Assembly: GCA_037126765.1 (NCBI GenBank)
Contig: JBBCBC010000032.1
Location: 1,426,001-1,490,000, forward strand
From: Stenogyne calaminthoides
Taxonomy: Eukaryota; Streptophyta; Magnoliopsida; Lamiales; Lamiaceae
Direction of reading: 5' to 3'
DNA: 64,000 nucleotides
The notes beneath the pieces were generated by a model, which worked only from the letters and a program-made list of their open reading frames with translations, had not been told where the DNA came from and did no database searches. How positions within the stretch are numbered: position 1 is the stretch's first letter; each line of letters opens with the position of its first letter. This document shows, piece by piece, positions 34,544-45,876 of the stretch. The translations under genes and the position numbers were made by a program.

Positions 34544-35282
34544 GTCTTGACCAAGTGATTACACTAGTCCATGACTGATGTACTGAATAGGACCTACAGG
34601 AGAATAAATTCTTCAGAACTGAATAAGGAAGAATTATACCTCAGTGGTTCGTTATTTCTTAATCTTCGTTCCTTAAATAGGATCACGTGTGATTGGTAAC
34701 TATTGGTTTGACTTATCATGGGTAGAAAATCAACGAGATTCAATACTTTTTATCTTGGGCAATATTATTGGTCACATGTGATTGCTAAGATTTAATGCGA
34801 AGAATCGTGTGCAAGTAAGCTTGTTTGATTTGCCCCCTTAGGAGGTTCATAAGCTTTATCATACCAAATCTTGCAAGTGGAATTAGTTTCCTGTATGGAT
34901 AATAATGTTGAACCGTTCCTTGACCAAGGACAAAAGATATTAATTAACGGAAAGCTATTTCAGTGGCTTGAATTAAATAATGGGCTAGATAATCTTAAAC
35001 ATGGGAAATAATAACTGGGAGCCATATTGACTGTAATATGGGTTAAGATGGATAGTGCAATATTAATTATGTAGTGGGATTAATTAATATTTATGGGCTT
35101 GAATAATATTGTGGCTCAATATTGATAATTCAAGATCCATTAGAAGGTCCAATCTTAATTCTCCTAAAGGCCCCCTGAGTAGCCCAACATATAGTCCAAT
35201 AACTGAAAAAAGTGTTTAAAATAAAATAAATATTGTTGCTTATTTTTCCTCATTTATTTCGAAATTTATGGATAAAAAGGGG

Positions 35283-35545
35283 AGAAAGATTTTCTTTGAA
35301 TTTTGTTATGGAATGAAGATATGTATTCTTGGAATACAAGATTATCTCATTAAATTCAAGAAATCTCCCACTTGGTTATCTATAAGAGAATTTCAAAAAT
35401 TTTGATAAATTAAGGGCAAGAAAGATTTTCTTGAAAAGATATTATGGAAGATATGTATTTCTTGAAATACAAGAATATCTCATAAATTCAAGAAGATCCA
35501 AATCTTGGAATCTTGACTCATAATTTTCGAAATTATCCATAACAA
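35283..35545 (+). repeat. Duplicated U3 block of Angela-like LTRs
   Basis: Two diverged units start AGAAAGATTTTCTT at 35283 and 35419. Each contains ATATGTATT(T)CTTG(G/A)AATACAAGA, a palindrome, then ATCTCAT-AAATTCAAGAA. Present in every A-family LTR here (also near 5100-5330, 26330-26530, 33270-33490, 60660-60900). Position upstream of TATA suggests enhancer repeats (inference). Confidence 0.65.
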
Positions 35546-35709
35546 AGAGTAGGTGGGATTTTGTGGAATATTATAATTATGGGAAAAAGAATATAGGAGA
35601 TATATTCAATATTTCTAGGAGATCAAGAAAAGATTTTCCCACATTATTTTTTGCCAAAATTTCGTCCACCACCCTCTATAAAATAGGGGATGAATGTTTC
35701 ATTCCCAAG

Positions 35710-35819
35710 AATACCATTTAAAATTGGTTTTTCGGAAAAATATCAGCGTCGATAAAATATCAAATATTTTGAAACGTCGACAGATTGTATTTTTTCGAAA
35801 AACGTCAATTGTGAGTAGT
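35710..35819 (+). repeat. Hairpin insertion in the A2 LTR leader
   Basis: Absent from A1 and A3 LTRs at the same point (between CATTCCCAAG and TACAATTCC). Outer arms GTTTTTCGGAAAAAT (35727-35741) and ATTTTTTCGAAAAAC (35789-35803) pair; inner AAAATAT and ATATTTT pair around CAA. The same insert is in the 3' LTR (~61097-61207), so it predates A2's transposition. Confidence 0.7.
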
Positions 35820-36188
35820 GTACAATTCCATGTGCTGGAAAAATTAGTAAATCCACAAAGGAGGTGCAACATAATTTATTTTTTCCTTTTGTTAATTGTT
35901 CACAAGTGTCCTACCACCGGATAGTCGAACAAGGATTAAGGGAATACTTGGGAAGTTCTTTTTTGGTTAGTCTAATCACCAGATCACCGCTATCCCAAGA
36001 GGTACGCTCACGTAAACTCGTAGAAGTTCCGCATGCGAGGATTTACATGAATTAATTATATGCATGATATGTTGTTGATTATTATTTGAATTAATATAGA
36101 TTAATTCATGCTAGTAATAATTATAAGAAATAAATTTGTATTTAAATATTCACCCCCTAATAGATCTATGCAACTTATTCCCCAACAA

Positions 36189-36205
36189 TCGTATCAAAGC
36201 CACGG
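36189..36205 (+). other. Primer-binding site of A2
   Basis: TCGTATCAAAGCCACGG against the consensus TGGTATCAGAGCCACGG, with changes at two or three positions, just after the LTR end. Confidence 0.75.
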
Positions 36206-37763
36206 TTTTGCTCTCAATTTTTAAATTGTAATTTAATTCACGACATTAAATTTGAAATCGATAGTAGAATTGCTAGATCTGCTTTTGCAGTATCCAATTG
36301 TCATGAAATTTAATGTGTTTATTTATGAATGTATATAAATTATGGTTTTTAATTCATTCTGCTCGGGAATTGCTTTTGCTCCTCGGGAGAAAATCCACGA
36401 GTAGATTAGATTTGTTTGATTTGGATCAATGTAATAGATTGGGCTTGATTCAGTTTATTTATTTTTTGTAAATAAATTGTAACCGGATTTAAAATGAAGA
36501 CGAGACGGAGAATTAAAAGGATAAAATCCAGACCCGTAGGGCGGCGGCGCCGCGCTAAACGCAGTTAAGGGAGGCACGCTACGACGCAGACGATCACAAA
36601 GCGCCACTTCGCGCAGGGCGAGGCCGGTGGTCGAAAGGCGAAAGCGAGATCAAAAAACACGGCACGGGCGGGCGGTTTAAGGTGCACGCAGCGCACCGCG
36701 AGCAAAGCCGGGGGGCGGGCTACGAATGCTGGGCGCCATACGCTGGCGAAGACATTCGGACTTTCGAGGTTCACGGGCGAGGTAGCATTGGCGACGCTAC
36801 AGCGGATGACGCAAGTTACGCTGCCGCCGCCAAGGAGCCGCCGACTTCGGCTGACGGCTGAGGCACTAGCGGGCGATGCCTCGCCGAAGCCGCGACGAGG
36901 TCGCCGAAATCTTTGAGGTCGCCGAGGCTTACTTGGCCATGTGGCCGGCCGGATGCGGGCGTGCATCCTGGCTACGAGCTACTTGGCATGGCGTTTCGAG
37001 ACGGAATATCTTTTCGAGATGATCGAGTGGGAGAAATTCAAGACGGTGTTTCTTCAAGATCAAGCCAAGAAAAATCAAACCATGACAATTGGATAATTTG
37101 TGCCCAATATGTTTATTTTTCTGCTTTGCTTGATTTATTATTGTGTTATCTTATGCTTTATTTAATTTGTTTAAATGTGTTTGCATGAGAGTTGCCCAAT
37201 GAAAAATCTCACCTTCAAAAATTACTAAGTATGTTTAAATAATTAATTGATAATTTTATTCTGGATAATAAAATTGAATTAATTTTGACCTCCATGATTT
37301 ATTTATTTGTGAATTCTTTTGGAGAAATTCCCCACGGATTTCCCAAAAGATAGCTTTCACATGAATGAATTCCAAATGGATGATTGTGTGTTATTATTAG
37401 TGGCGATTTATGACCCTCCCCGATGAGGCTCGCTCAATACGAAATAATAATCCTCAGATTTAATCATGGTTATTACTTAGGTATAAAATTGATATGCATA
37501 TACTTCCTCAAGTCCTCAAGTAATTTATATTGGTCAAGTGGGAGCCAACTATTAATCTGGATATTAAAGGTTTGTAACTGTTCTTGTTTGTAACCTGCTT
37601 GAATGTGTTTAAATAATGACCCACCTCACGTGGCTTATTTAAACTGTTTTGAGATGTTGGCAGATGCATGTTCATATTTTATTTGAGATTTTAATATGAT
37701 GCATGTGATCGAACCTTGTGATATATTTGTGCTTATGCATATCATTATTTATTTCAGTTCAGC
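36206..37763 (+). other. A2 untranslated leader with GC-rich island
   Basis: 1.56 kb between primer site and gag ATG. Bases 36530-37010 are strikingly GC-rich and CpG-rich (GGCGGCGGCGCCGCG, GCCGCCGCC) inside an AT-rich element. The corresponding part of A1 (32020-32350) is also GC-rich. The minus-strand 133-residue ORF here (36565-36966) is Arg/Pro/Ala-rich and probably compositional. Confidence 0.55.
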
Positions 37764-38156
37764 ATGTCGTAACCTTTTAAATCCACTGCTATTATACTTA
37801 AAGTCAATAAAATAAGTATGGAAACTATATTGATTTGAAACATAATTATCCTAACTGCACAAAAGCACAAGTGGATTCTTGACACACCAAAATCAGATGA
37901 GCCAACTGACGAGTCAAAAATGCGGGACTCATCAGATCACCTTACGAGAGATGTCGTCGCTGAAATTGGTGGAGGGCAAACCCGTAAGGGATTATGTCCT
38001 CAAAATTGATGGCCCATCTGAACAAACTTGAAGTTCTGAGTACAGATTATAATCTGGAGACTCAGATGAATTTGGTACTTCACTCTCTACCCAAAATTTT
38101 TTGAGCACTTTGGCCTCGCTAGCGGATTTGTTGCAAGTTTTTTTGTCTCGGCAGAG
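37764..38156 (+). pseudogene. A2 gag remnant
   Basis: ATG at 37764 followed by TAA at codon 3 where A1 has GAA. Downstream, KHKWILDTPKSDEP and RDYVLKL / HLNKLEVLSTDYNLE-like pieces appear in shifting frames. The middle of gag is deleted. Confidence 0.6.
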
Positions 38157-38519
38157 ATGTTGATGGGGCACCAAACTCAAGCTTTGACGGCAAGTGGTCC
38201 GTCTTCATCTTCTAGGCCAAGGGATGGCAAGAAGAAGAAGAAGGTGATCAAAGGCCATAAGCAATCAGACTCAACTATTGCCAAGGGCAATGATAAGATG
38301 ACGAATGCTGGTGGTGTCAAGGAAAATCCAAAGAGGAAGTGCTTAAGCTGCGGTGAGAAAGGACATTGGAGGTCAGCCTATTCCAGACCCAAAAGGAATG
38401 GAAAGAAAGGCAATTCTCACGCACTAATTGTTGAAACTTGTTTAGCGGCGTATACTTCTCATTCGTGGGTAGTTGATACGGGATCCACTAATCATGTTTG
38501 CTTCACGGGTTCAAACTGA
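38157..38519 (+). pseudogene. A2 zinc knuckle and protease start
   Basis: Lys-rich stretch, then CLSCGEKGHWRSAYS, a CCHC knuckle whose final Cys is Tyr, then VVDTGSTNHVC, the aspartic protease active-site motif. Frame ends at 38519; the protease C-terminal half follows at 38520-38760 in broken frames. Confidence 0.7.
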
Positions 38520-38794
38520 TCTGACAACTTAGTGGCAGTGAGATCCTCATCACACTGGGCGATGCTACGAGAGTGGCAGCTGAAGCAGTGGGAGAAGTGC
38601 ACTTGTCTTTTGAAGACAGAGTTCTAATTTTAAGAGATGTTCTTTATGTTCCCAGTTTTAGAAAGAATTCACTTTCAGTTTCTAAAATTCTGTTAATAGA
38701 AACTTAGTTTCTTCTAATAAGAATGAAATCATTTCTTGAAATGATGAGTGTATCTGTTATGGGACATTGATGGAAAATCTCTATACAATTAACT

Positions 38795-39590
38795 GTGCAC
38801 ACCACTCACGAAATGTATCCTATAACACATCAACTTTTTCCGATAAAAGAAAACGTGAACGAGACACTTCTTTGGCATCTAAGATTAGGTCATATAAATC
38901 CAAAGAGGATCCAAAGGTTGGTGGAAGACGGTTCACCAGAGTTTCTCCAAGTTGAACCAATTCCAACCTGCGAATCATGTTTGGAGGGTAAAATGACCAA
39001 GAGGGCATCGGGAGCCAAGGGGAATAGAGCCAAAGAAGTATTAGAGATCGTTCACACAGATGTATGTGGTCCAATGTCAACCAAAGCAAGAGGAGGTTAT
39101 GAGTATTTTGTCATTTTTATTGATGATTACTCAAGGTACGGTTATATTTTCCTTATGAAGCATAAATCTTAGACCTTCGAGAAATTCAAAGAATTTAAGG
39201 CTCAAGCAGAGAATCATAGGGGAAAATGTATCAAGTCTCTACGATCTGATCGTGGAGGCGAATACCTCAGCGATGAGTTTTTGAACTACTTATCTGATGA
39301 AAGGATTGCATCACAACCATCGCACCTTTAACCCCTCAACAAAATCGGGGTTGCAGAGCGAAGAAAAGCGAACTCTTTTGGAAATGGTTAGATCTATGAT
39401 GAGTTATGCGGATCTTTCCAAGTCGCTTACGGGGTCATGCCTTGAAAACAACAAATTACATTCTCGAACTTGGTGCCATCCAAATCGGGTTCCCAAAACT
39501 CCCAAAGAATTGTGGACCCAATGCAAGCCTAAGATGAGACACATGAGAATTTGGGGTGTCCCACTACGTGTTGGACAAGGAAGCCGGTAA
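38795..39590 (+). pseudogene. A2 integrase (zinc-binding domain and core, frameshifted)
   Basis: 38795-39172 encodes LLWHLRLGHIN...CESCLEGKMT (HHCC) and the first core aspartate (HTDVCGP) plus IDDYSRYGYIF. A TAG at 39170-39172 and further shifts break the core; SLRSDRGGEYLSDE (second Asp) follows. 39297-39590 reads partly out of frame. Confidence 0.75.
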
Positions 39591-40359
39591 ATTGGATCCT
39601 CAATCAGAATTAAGGTTGTTTGTAGGATACCCCAAGGGAACAAAAGGGTGTATGTTCTATGGTCCCGAAGATCAAAAGGTGGTCATAAGCACCCACTTTA
39701 GATTTTTGGAAGAAGACTATATGAAAGAAAGAAGACCCAGAAGTGAGATTACCTTAAATGAGCTAAGAAGGCAAACCTCAATGCCAACTGTACTAGATGA
39801 CATACCAAACGACACACTTTCACAACCGGAACCTCGTCGTAGTGGGATGGTTGTAAGACAGCCCGAGAGATTCATGGGAATAGGAGAGTCCTCGGACTTG
39901 ATTTCCAGACAAGACGAATCAGACCCATGGACATATGACGAGAAGGTGGAAACCTTCAAAGCAAGACTAGTGGCGAAAGGTTATACTCAGAAAGAAGGGA
40001 TCGATTATGATGAAACTTTTTCGCCCGTAGCCATGCTTAATTCCATCTGTATTCTCTTATCGATTGCTGAGCATCTTGACTTTGAAATCTGGCAAATGGA
40101 TGTCAAGACAGCTTTCCTTAACGGAAGTCTTGATGAAGAGATCTATATGCAACAACCCCAAGGCTTCATTGAAAAAGGCCAAGAACACCTAGTTTGTAAG
40201 CTCATGAAGTCCATTTACGGACTCAAACAGGCATCCAGAGTTTGGAACCAATGTTTTGATCATGTTATAAAGTCTTATGGGTTCGATCAAAATGAGTTTG
40301 AAAGTTGTGTGTATAAAAAGCGTGTTTTAATCGCATTGGTATTCTTAGTACTATCGTAG
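39556..40359 (+). pseudogene. A2 integrase C-terminus and reverse transcriptase with 53-codon deletion
   Basis: GCMFYGPEDQKVVISTHFRF, then WTYDE joined directly to KVETFKARLVAKGYTQ; compared with A1, 53 codons of the RT N-terminus are missing in frame (near 39942). MDVKTAFLNG and YGLKQASRVW are present. The frame stops at the catalytic site: bases encoding YVDD are followed by shifts at ~40355-40420, located at CTG/CAG positions. Confidence 0.75.
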
Positions 40360-41342
40360 ATGACATTCTCGATCATCGAACGATGTGAAGGTGTTATCGG
40401 GCGTAAGGGCATGGCTTTCAAAAACAGTTTGATATGAAGGACTTAGGGGAAGCCGCACACATCCTTGGGATCAAGATCACTCGAGATCGCAAGAAAAGGA
40501 TGATAGGCTTATCGCAAGCTTCATACATAGACACTGTCTTGAAACGATTCAGCATGCAAGATTCCAAGAAAGCCTTCATACCTTTCAGACATGGAATCCA
40601 TCTATCTAAGAAAATGTCCCCTAAGACGCCAAAGGAGATAGATAACATGAAAGGTATTCCTTATGCTTCGGCTATCAGAAGCCTTATGTATGCAATGCTG
40701 TGTACGAGACCGGATATCTGCTTTGCCGTTGGCATGGTGGCAAGATATCAAAGTAACCCGGGGAAAGAGCATTGGACGACAGTTAAAAACATTCTGAAGT
40801 ATCTGAAAAGAACTCGGGATAGAATGTTGATTTATCAGTCAGATAGTCCAATCCCCATCGGCTACACGGACTCGAATTTCCAATCAGACATAGACTCCAG
40901 AAAATCTACCTCCGGTAGTGTGTTTGCATGGGGGAAGGAGTCGTGACATGGAGAAGCGTTAAGCATAAATGCATCGCAGATTCTACCATGGAGACCGTAT
41001 GTAACTGCTTGCGAGGCAGCGAAAGAAGCGGTTTGGCTCAAGAACTTCCTAGTGGACTTAGACGTAGTTCCGAATTTGCCCAGCACAATCACTGTTTATT
41101 GTGACAATGCCGGAGCAGTTGCAAATTCAAGGGAACCAATAGCCCACAAGGCCAGCAAACACATTGAAAGGAAATACCATCTTATACGAGAAATCGTTAA
41201 GAGAGGAGATATAGATGTGGCAAAGATAGCGTCTGAAGATAACTGGCGCGATCCATTCACAAAGGGTCTCTCTCTGAATACATTCGAGAGACATGTGAAA
41301 GGAATGGGTGACAAGACCGTTGCCAATCTGCTTTGGGTATAA
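40360..41342 (+). pseudogene. A2 RT C-terminus and RNase H
   Basis: 40434-40946 (MKDLGEAAHILGIKI to STSGSVF) and 41052-41342 (DLDVVPNL, VYCDNAGAVA, KHIERKYHLIRE, NTFERHVKGMG) are collinear with A1 but separated by frameshifts at ~40945-41000, where A1 has an open frame. Confidence 0.75.
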
Positions 41343-41447
41343 GTGGGAGAAATTATTAGGTTCGTGTAGGTGACATTAGATGTCACAGACTACACGAGAC
41401 ATGTTTGTAGTATACTTAAAAGCAGACTTTGAGTATAAATGGGAGAT

Positions 41448-41490
41448 TGTTGGGATTATACCGGAAAGTATGCTTTTACTTTGTATAATC
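41448..41490 (+). mobile_element. A2 3' LTR, segment 1
   Basis: Starts TGTTGGGATTATACCGG after the polypurine tract ATAAATGGGAGAT and is cut at TAATC by element B. Confidence 0.85.
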
Positions 41491-43043
41491 TGTTGGGAAA
41501 TTTCGAGTTTTGATGAAAGTTCTAAAACACATGTAATAGGACCAAATCGGACACATAGGTAGGCGATGTTTTTATTACCATTATAGAATACCAATTGATA
41601 ATTATTGTATAGAACAACCGATGTAGAAGGTAGGTCACATATTGAGGGGAACCTCAATATGTATAGGTCGATCTCAAGATCTAAAGAACAACCGATATCC
41701 CATGGGCGGAAAGGCAAGAGAAGGACACGAAGATCGACGATCGATCGATAAAGTCGATATCTCACCAAAGTCATGAAGCTCAAATTCGAAAGACTTGAAG
41801 ATCGGATGACTTCGTAAGATCGGACCCGGAAGACCTACATCACCGAGTCTCGCTAGTTGAAGCTAAGACAACCGCACCGAAGACTTATCAGTAGATCGAT
41901 TTTGGTGATCGATCAAAGTCACCACCAGTGAAAAACTAATGTTTCACCAAATCATATGTCTATGATCTGAACAAGAAGAATGTCAACCTTAGTTGGTAGA
42001 ACAACACTGAAAAGTGCTTCAGTTAACCAATAAGAACAAGACACGATGATCGTCGAGCCGCAATTCTGGGATTTGTGCTTTGCTTTCTCTAATGGCTATA
42101 AAAGACACTATTCACGCTTTTCGCCATGCCGCCTCAAGCACGCCACATCAATCCTCGCAAGTCTACCAAATATAGCTTGAAATTCAAATTGCTCTCCAAC
42201 GGCTCTTTGATTTCGAGGTCTATAAATATGGGATTACACTTCAGAGTGAAAACACGGAAACTATCAAGAAGCTCATGCTATAATCAGATTTCCGCACGAA
42301 GAACACGAACTTGAAGATTATTTTATAAGTGTTCATCCCATAAGTTCTTAGCACAGAAATCTTTTCATCTAGCTGATAGGCTACTTAAAAACTAGAAAAG
42401 ATTTCAAAGTTAGAACCAAAACAATCTTACCCAAAACTCAAAGTTAGGTTAAGTTGTTTAGCAAGATTTCGCATCAGGGTTTCTAGTTCTCGATTTAGGA
42501 TCGGTTGAGCGAGAACTCTTTAAATATCTCATTGGTATCTTGTGTTGGACTAACACAAAAATCTAAGTCCAGTTGGTTTAGTTGGTGCCCCTTTGTGATA
42601 GGGAAGAGTGGACGTAGGACTGGTTTGTCCGAACCACTATAAATCTTGTGTGCACTTACCTACTTTGATTAACTGTTTTACACAATCGCACACAACCTAT
42701 TTAAAGCTGCATACATATTCTAAGATAAGATCAGCTAGCACCAAGCTTCTGATCTGATCAAGTTTGACACTTTAGTCAACTGGTTGAAAGACTGACTTTG
42801 GAATCTGACTTATTAAAACTGGTTTTTCACACGGGTAAAACTTAGCTTCCGCTGACAATTAAAACCGATAGATACTGGACCGATCTGCCTTGAGCGATTA
42901 GTAAGTTAGATATCGATCAAACCGATTCACTTGCACTCGATCGTTAACCGCCATCACACCTGATCTGCACAAAAAGTTTTCAGAAGTCTATTCACCCCTC
43001 CCCTCTAGACTTCTGCCCTCACAAAACCCGTTCGGGACCTATA
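41491..43043 (+). mobile_element. Element B 5' LTR
   Basis: TGTTGGGAAATTTCGAG to GGGACCTATA (ACA in the 3' LTR). Two TATA-like sites: CTATAAAAG at 42096-42104 and CTATAAATA at ~42220. Bases 41501-41885 contain no CAG or CTG although the 3' LTR has about 35 at the same positions. Confidence 0.88.
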
Positions 43044-43045
43044 AG

Positions 43046-43057
43046 TGGTATCACGAT
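43046..43057 (+). other. Primer-binding site of element B
   Basis: TGGTATCACGAT after the LTR; consensus TGGTATCAGAGC. The change falls at CAG, in line with the general pattern. Confidence 0.65.
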
Positions 43058-43067
43058 AAGCGGCAGA

Positions 43068-44420
43068 ATGATGGAAGTCATTGAAAGAGGAGCCATCATC
43101 ATATATCACGACAACCCTGCAGTTGGAGGAGATCCAGACTTTGCCACGGGAAATCTTGTGTGAAAAAGCCCAGCCTTGATGGATGCAGAGGAAAGAAAGC
43201 TGTATACTCTAGATACAATCGCCAGGCATATAATCATGAAGACAATGGATAAAGTCACCAAGGAGAAGATAAAATATCTCAAAATCTAGCGAAAGCAATG
43301 TGGGATACTCTAGCCGAGATATCACGAAGGAAATGATCGATCAAAGACAAAGTCTAAAGTTTAACCGGTGAAGTTCGAAAAAGCAAGATGCTTTGCTTAA
43401 CGAGACCATCAATGAGCTCGATGGAAGGATTACTATGTCAAGAAATAAGCTACGAGAACTTGGTAGAGATGTCGACAAAGATATCAACTACAAGATCTTA
43501 AGATCTCTCACCAAGAAATGGGACATGAAAGTCACGGTAATCAAGGATTGCCAAGACATTTCAAAGATGAAGCCGAGTAGCTTGTTCCTAAGCCTTAAAG
43601 CTCACGAGTTCGACTTAATCGAAAGAGGACAAGCGGATGAAGACAAGACGCCTGTTGAAGCCTCAACGTCTAAATCAGTTGCGTTTAAAGCAACCAACAG
43701 CAGATCGAAGGCCACTGAACATGTTGGAAACATAATAAGCCAGGCAGAACAGATCGCTCTGCTTACCAGGAAACTTGAAAAATCAAATATTCAACTTGGT
43801 AAGTATCGCAGATTCTATAAAGATTATCAACATAGCCGAGGAAGAGATAGGAGATCAGCTGACAGATCTCCAGAAAGAACCAGATCTGGTGATCGAAGAG
43901 ATCACAGAGAAGAAAAGAAAATAGATAATCTGACTAATGAGAGAAGAGATAACAGATTTGACAGAAGGAGTTCAGATTACTATCAGAAAGGGAAGTCACC
44001 TGATAGATCCTACAGACGGAGTGACTCACCTAGAAGAAAAGGTTCTGTGGATCGTGGAGCGTGCTTCAACTGTGAGAAACCAGGTCACTACAGCGCAGAT
44101 TGTCCAGACCTGACGCCAAAAGAAAGAGAAGAAAAGCGGAACAGAAGAGAGCAACGTTATAGGGACAGAAAAGTCATGGTCACGACACATCCGAATTGAT
44201 GATTCCTATCTACCCTCCTCAAGATTCTAGTACTCATCTCAGAGAAGACTTCGTTCCGATAAGGCAAAGGTTTGACTTCTATGAGAATGAAGATCTGATA
44301 TTCTCTTCAGATAACGATGAAATCTGCCTGATGGCCAAGGAGGACCAATCTGAGGTAACCTCCAAACCTTCGCTTTTGTCTTTCACACCGCTATTATTAG
44401 CACACCCGCCGAGAGATTGA
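43068..44420 (+). pseudogene. Element B gag with zinc knuckle, frameshifted
   Basis: Starts near ATG 43068. LMDAEERKLYTLDTIARHII (43,17x) lies in a different frame from the start. The longest frame (43393-44199) has the gag UBN2-like core (NYKILRSLTKKWDMKV), an Arg/Ser/Asp-rich tract and CFNCEKPGHYSADC at its end. 44196-44420 continues with an acidic segment (SSDNDEICLMAKED). CG-rich patches coincide with the breaks. Confidence 0.75.
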
Positions 44421-45538
44421 CCTGCAAACTCTAGTCCGAGCAATTGCTTGATGATCTCTAATGCAAAGAGACACTTATGCTATAGTGGAAGCCGAGAATG
44501 ACAAGCTAAGGATCGAAATAATCGCCTTTGTTGAAGAGAACGCCTCTCAAGAAAACTATTGAATCGAATCGATTGAAACCGCTTTCGGAAGGTAACCGAG
44601 GAACTTAACATTCGAAAAGTTAAATCTTCGATCGGGAGAAGCGGATCAAAGATCGCCTAGCAATCAACAAACAACAAGTCGATGACTTCAAAATCCTTCA
44701 AACTAAATTTGATGAGCTATTCACTACATGAGAGTCTAAAATCTTCTCGAGGATAGTTTGAGCAAGAAAATAGAGGTTTTTACAAAGTCATCTAAAACCG
44801 CTTCAAGACATGAACACCTATTTTCAACACCAGACTAATAAGAAGGGACTTGGGTATGAGAACCCTTCCACATCCTCAAAAGCCCCGCTTTGATTCACTT
44901 CAAAAAGGTGTAATCAAACGAAGTTTAAACAAAGATACATTAAAAGCTAAACTTGTATCCGGTAAGGGAAAAAGACACATTGAGCAAGTAAAGGCGTGCC
45001 TAATCGGAAGGGAAATGAAATGGACCACAATCGGTAAAGCATCACCGAGAATCAACAAAGAACCCGATTCTTCCGAAGAGACCTCAACTCGATCAATGAT
45101 TAGGTATCGAAAAAGACAACAACAGCAAAAGGAAGTCTAATCTGAGACCCAATCAAGGTCAGCTGTCGATAAGCAAGCTATAGGTAAACCGCAAAAAACA
45201 CCTATGCCAAAAAAGATATGAATCTTTTGATGGTAGCAGTCGTACCTACCCCTATAATAATCGAAACCTAGGGTCATTTTTGAGCCACACCGATGAAAAG
45301 AAGACAAACAAAACAAGATAAATCCCAAGTCTTCTAAGTCACCCAAGGTTCACACTAATAATCATACTAATCGAAAAGCATATAAAGAGACGTATGATTA
45401 TGTTGATAGGTATGGGAGACAAATCAGGCCTTCTGATCTAACTGATCTCAATAGAAGTGCCTTGTTTGTATGGATCCCCAAAACCAACCCTAACCCCTCA
45501 GGACCCAATCCAAAAGGGGTACCTAAAGGCTGATTTGG
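44421..45538 (+). pseudogene. Element B gag-protease spacer, heavily broken
   Basis: By comparison with element C this should encode a coiled-coil spacer. No frame longer than ~96 codons remains. From ~44430 to ~44825 there is no CAG or CTG, while CG dinucleotides are frequent. Confidence 0.55.
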
Positions 45539-45876
45539 TTGCAGGTTCGTGTGGGTCTGGCCAACAAAGGAGGTGTGCAAGCAACTATCTGGTACATCGA
45601 TAGTGGATGCTCAAGGCACATGACTGGAAGCAAACATCTCCTTAGCTCCTACATAGAACAAAAAGGGCCCAGCGTGTACTCTTCGGTGATGATAACTTTG
45701 GTTTTACCAAAGGATTCGAACCTTAGAGAATGATGATGTACAGTCACTAGAGTCTCAGATGTCGAAGGTCTAAAAGCATAACTCATTATCGGTTTCACAA
45801 TTCTGCGACAACGGATTCAAAGGTTGAGTTCTCGATCGATCAATGCACTATCAAAAATCGAGCCACTCAACAGATC
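45539..45876 (+). pseudogene. Element B protease
   Basis: TIWYIDSGCSRHMTGSKHLL contains the aspartic protease active site DSG. The frame is lost by 45733, before the C-terminal part. Confidence 0.7.

Larger units (their letters stand above)
34544..36187 (+). mobile_element. A2 5' LTR, main part
   Basis: Continues from GTCTTGACCAAG to TTATTCCCCAACA. TATA box TATAAAATAG at 35677-35686. U3 has a tandemly duplicated ~136-bp block (35283-35545). A hairpin insertion follows the TATA box at ~35710-35819. Most CAG/CTG sites are intact. Confidence 0.85.

Noticed and set aside
36565..36966. 133-codon minus-strand Arg/Pro-rich ORF
   Set aside because: Falls in a GC-rich island where stop codons are rare; no recognisable protein.
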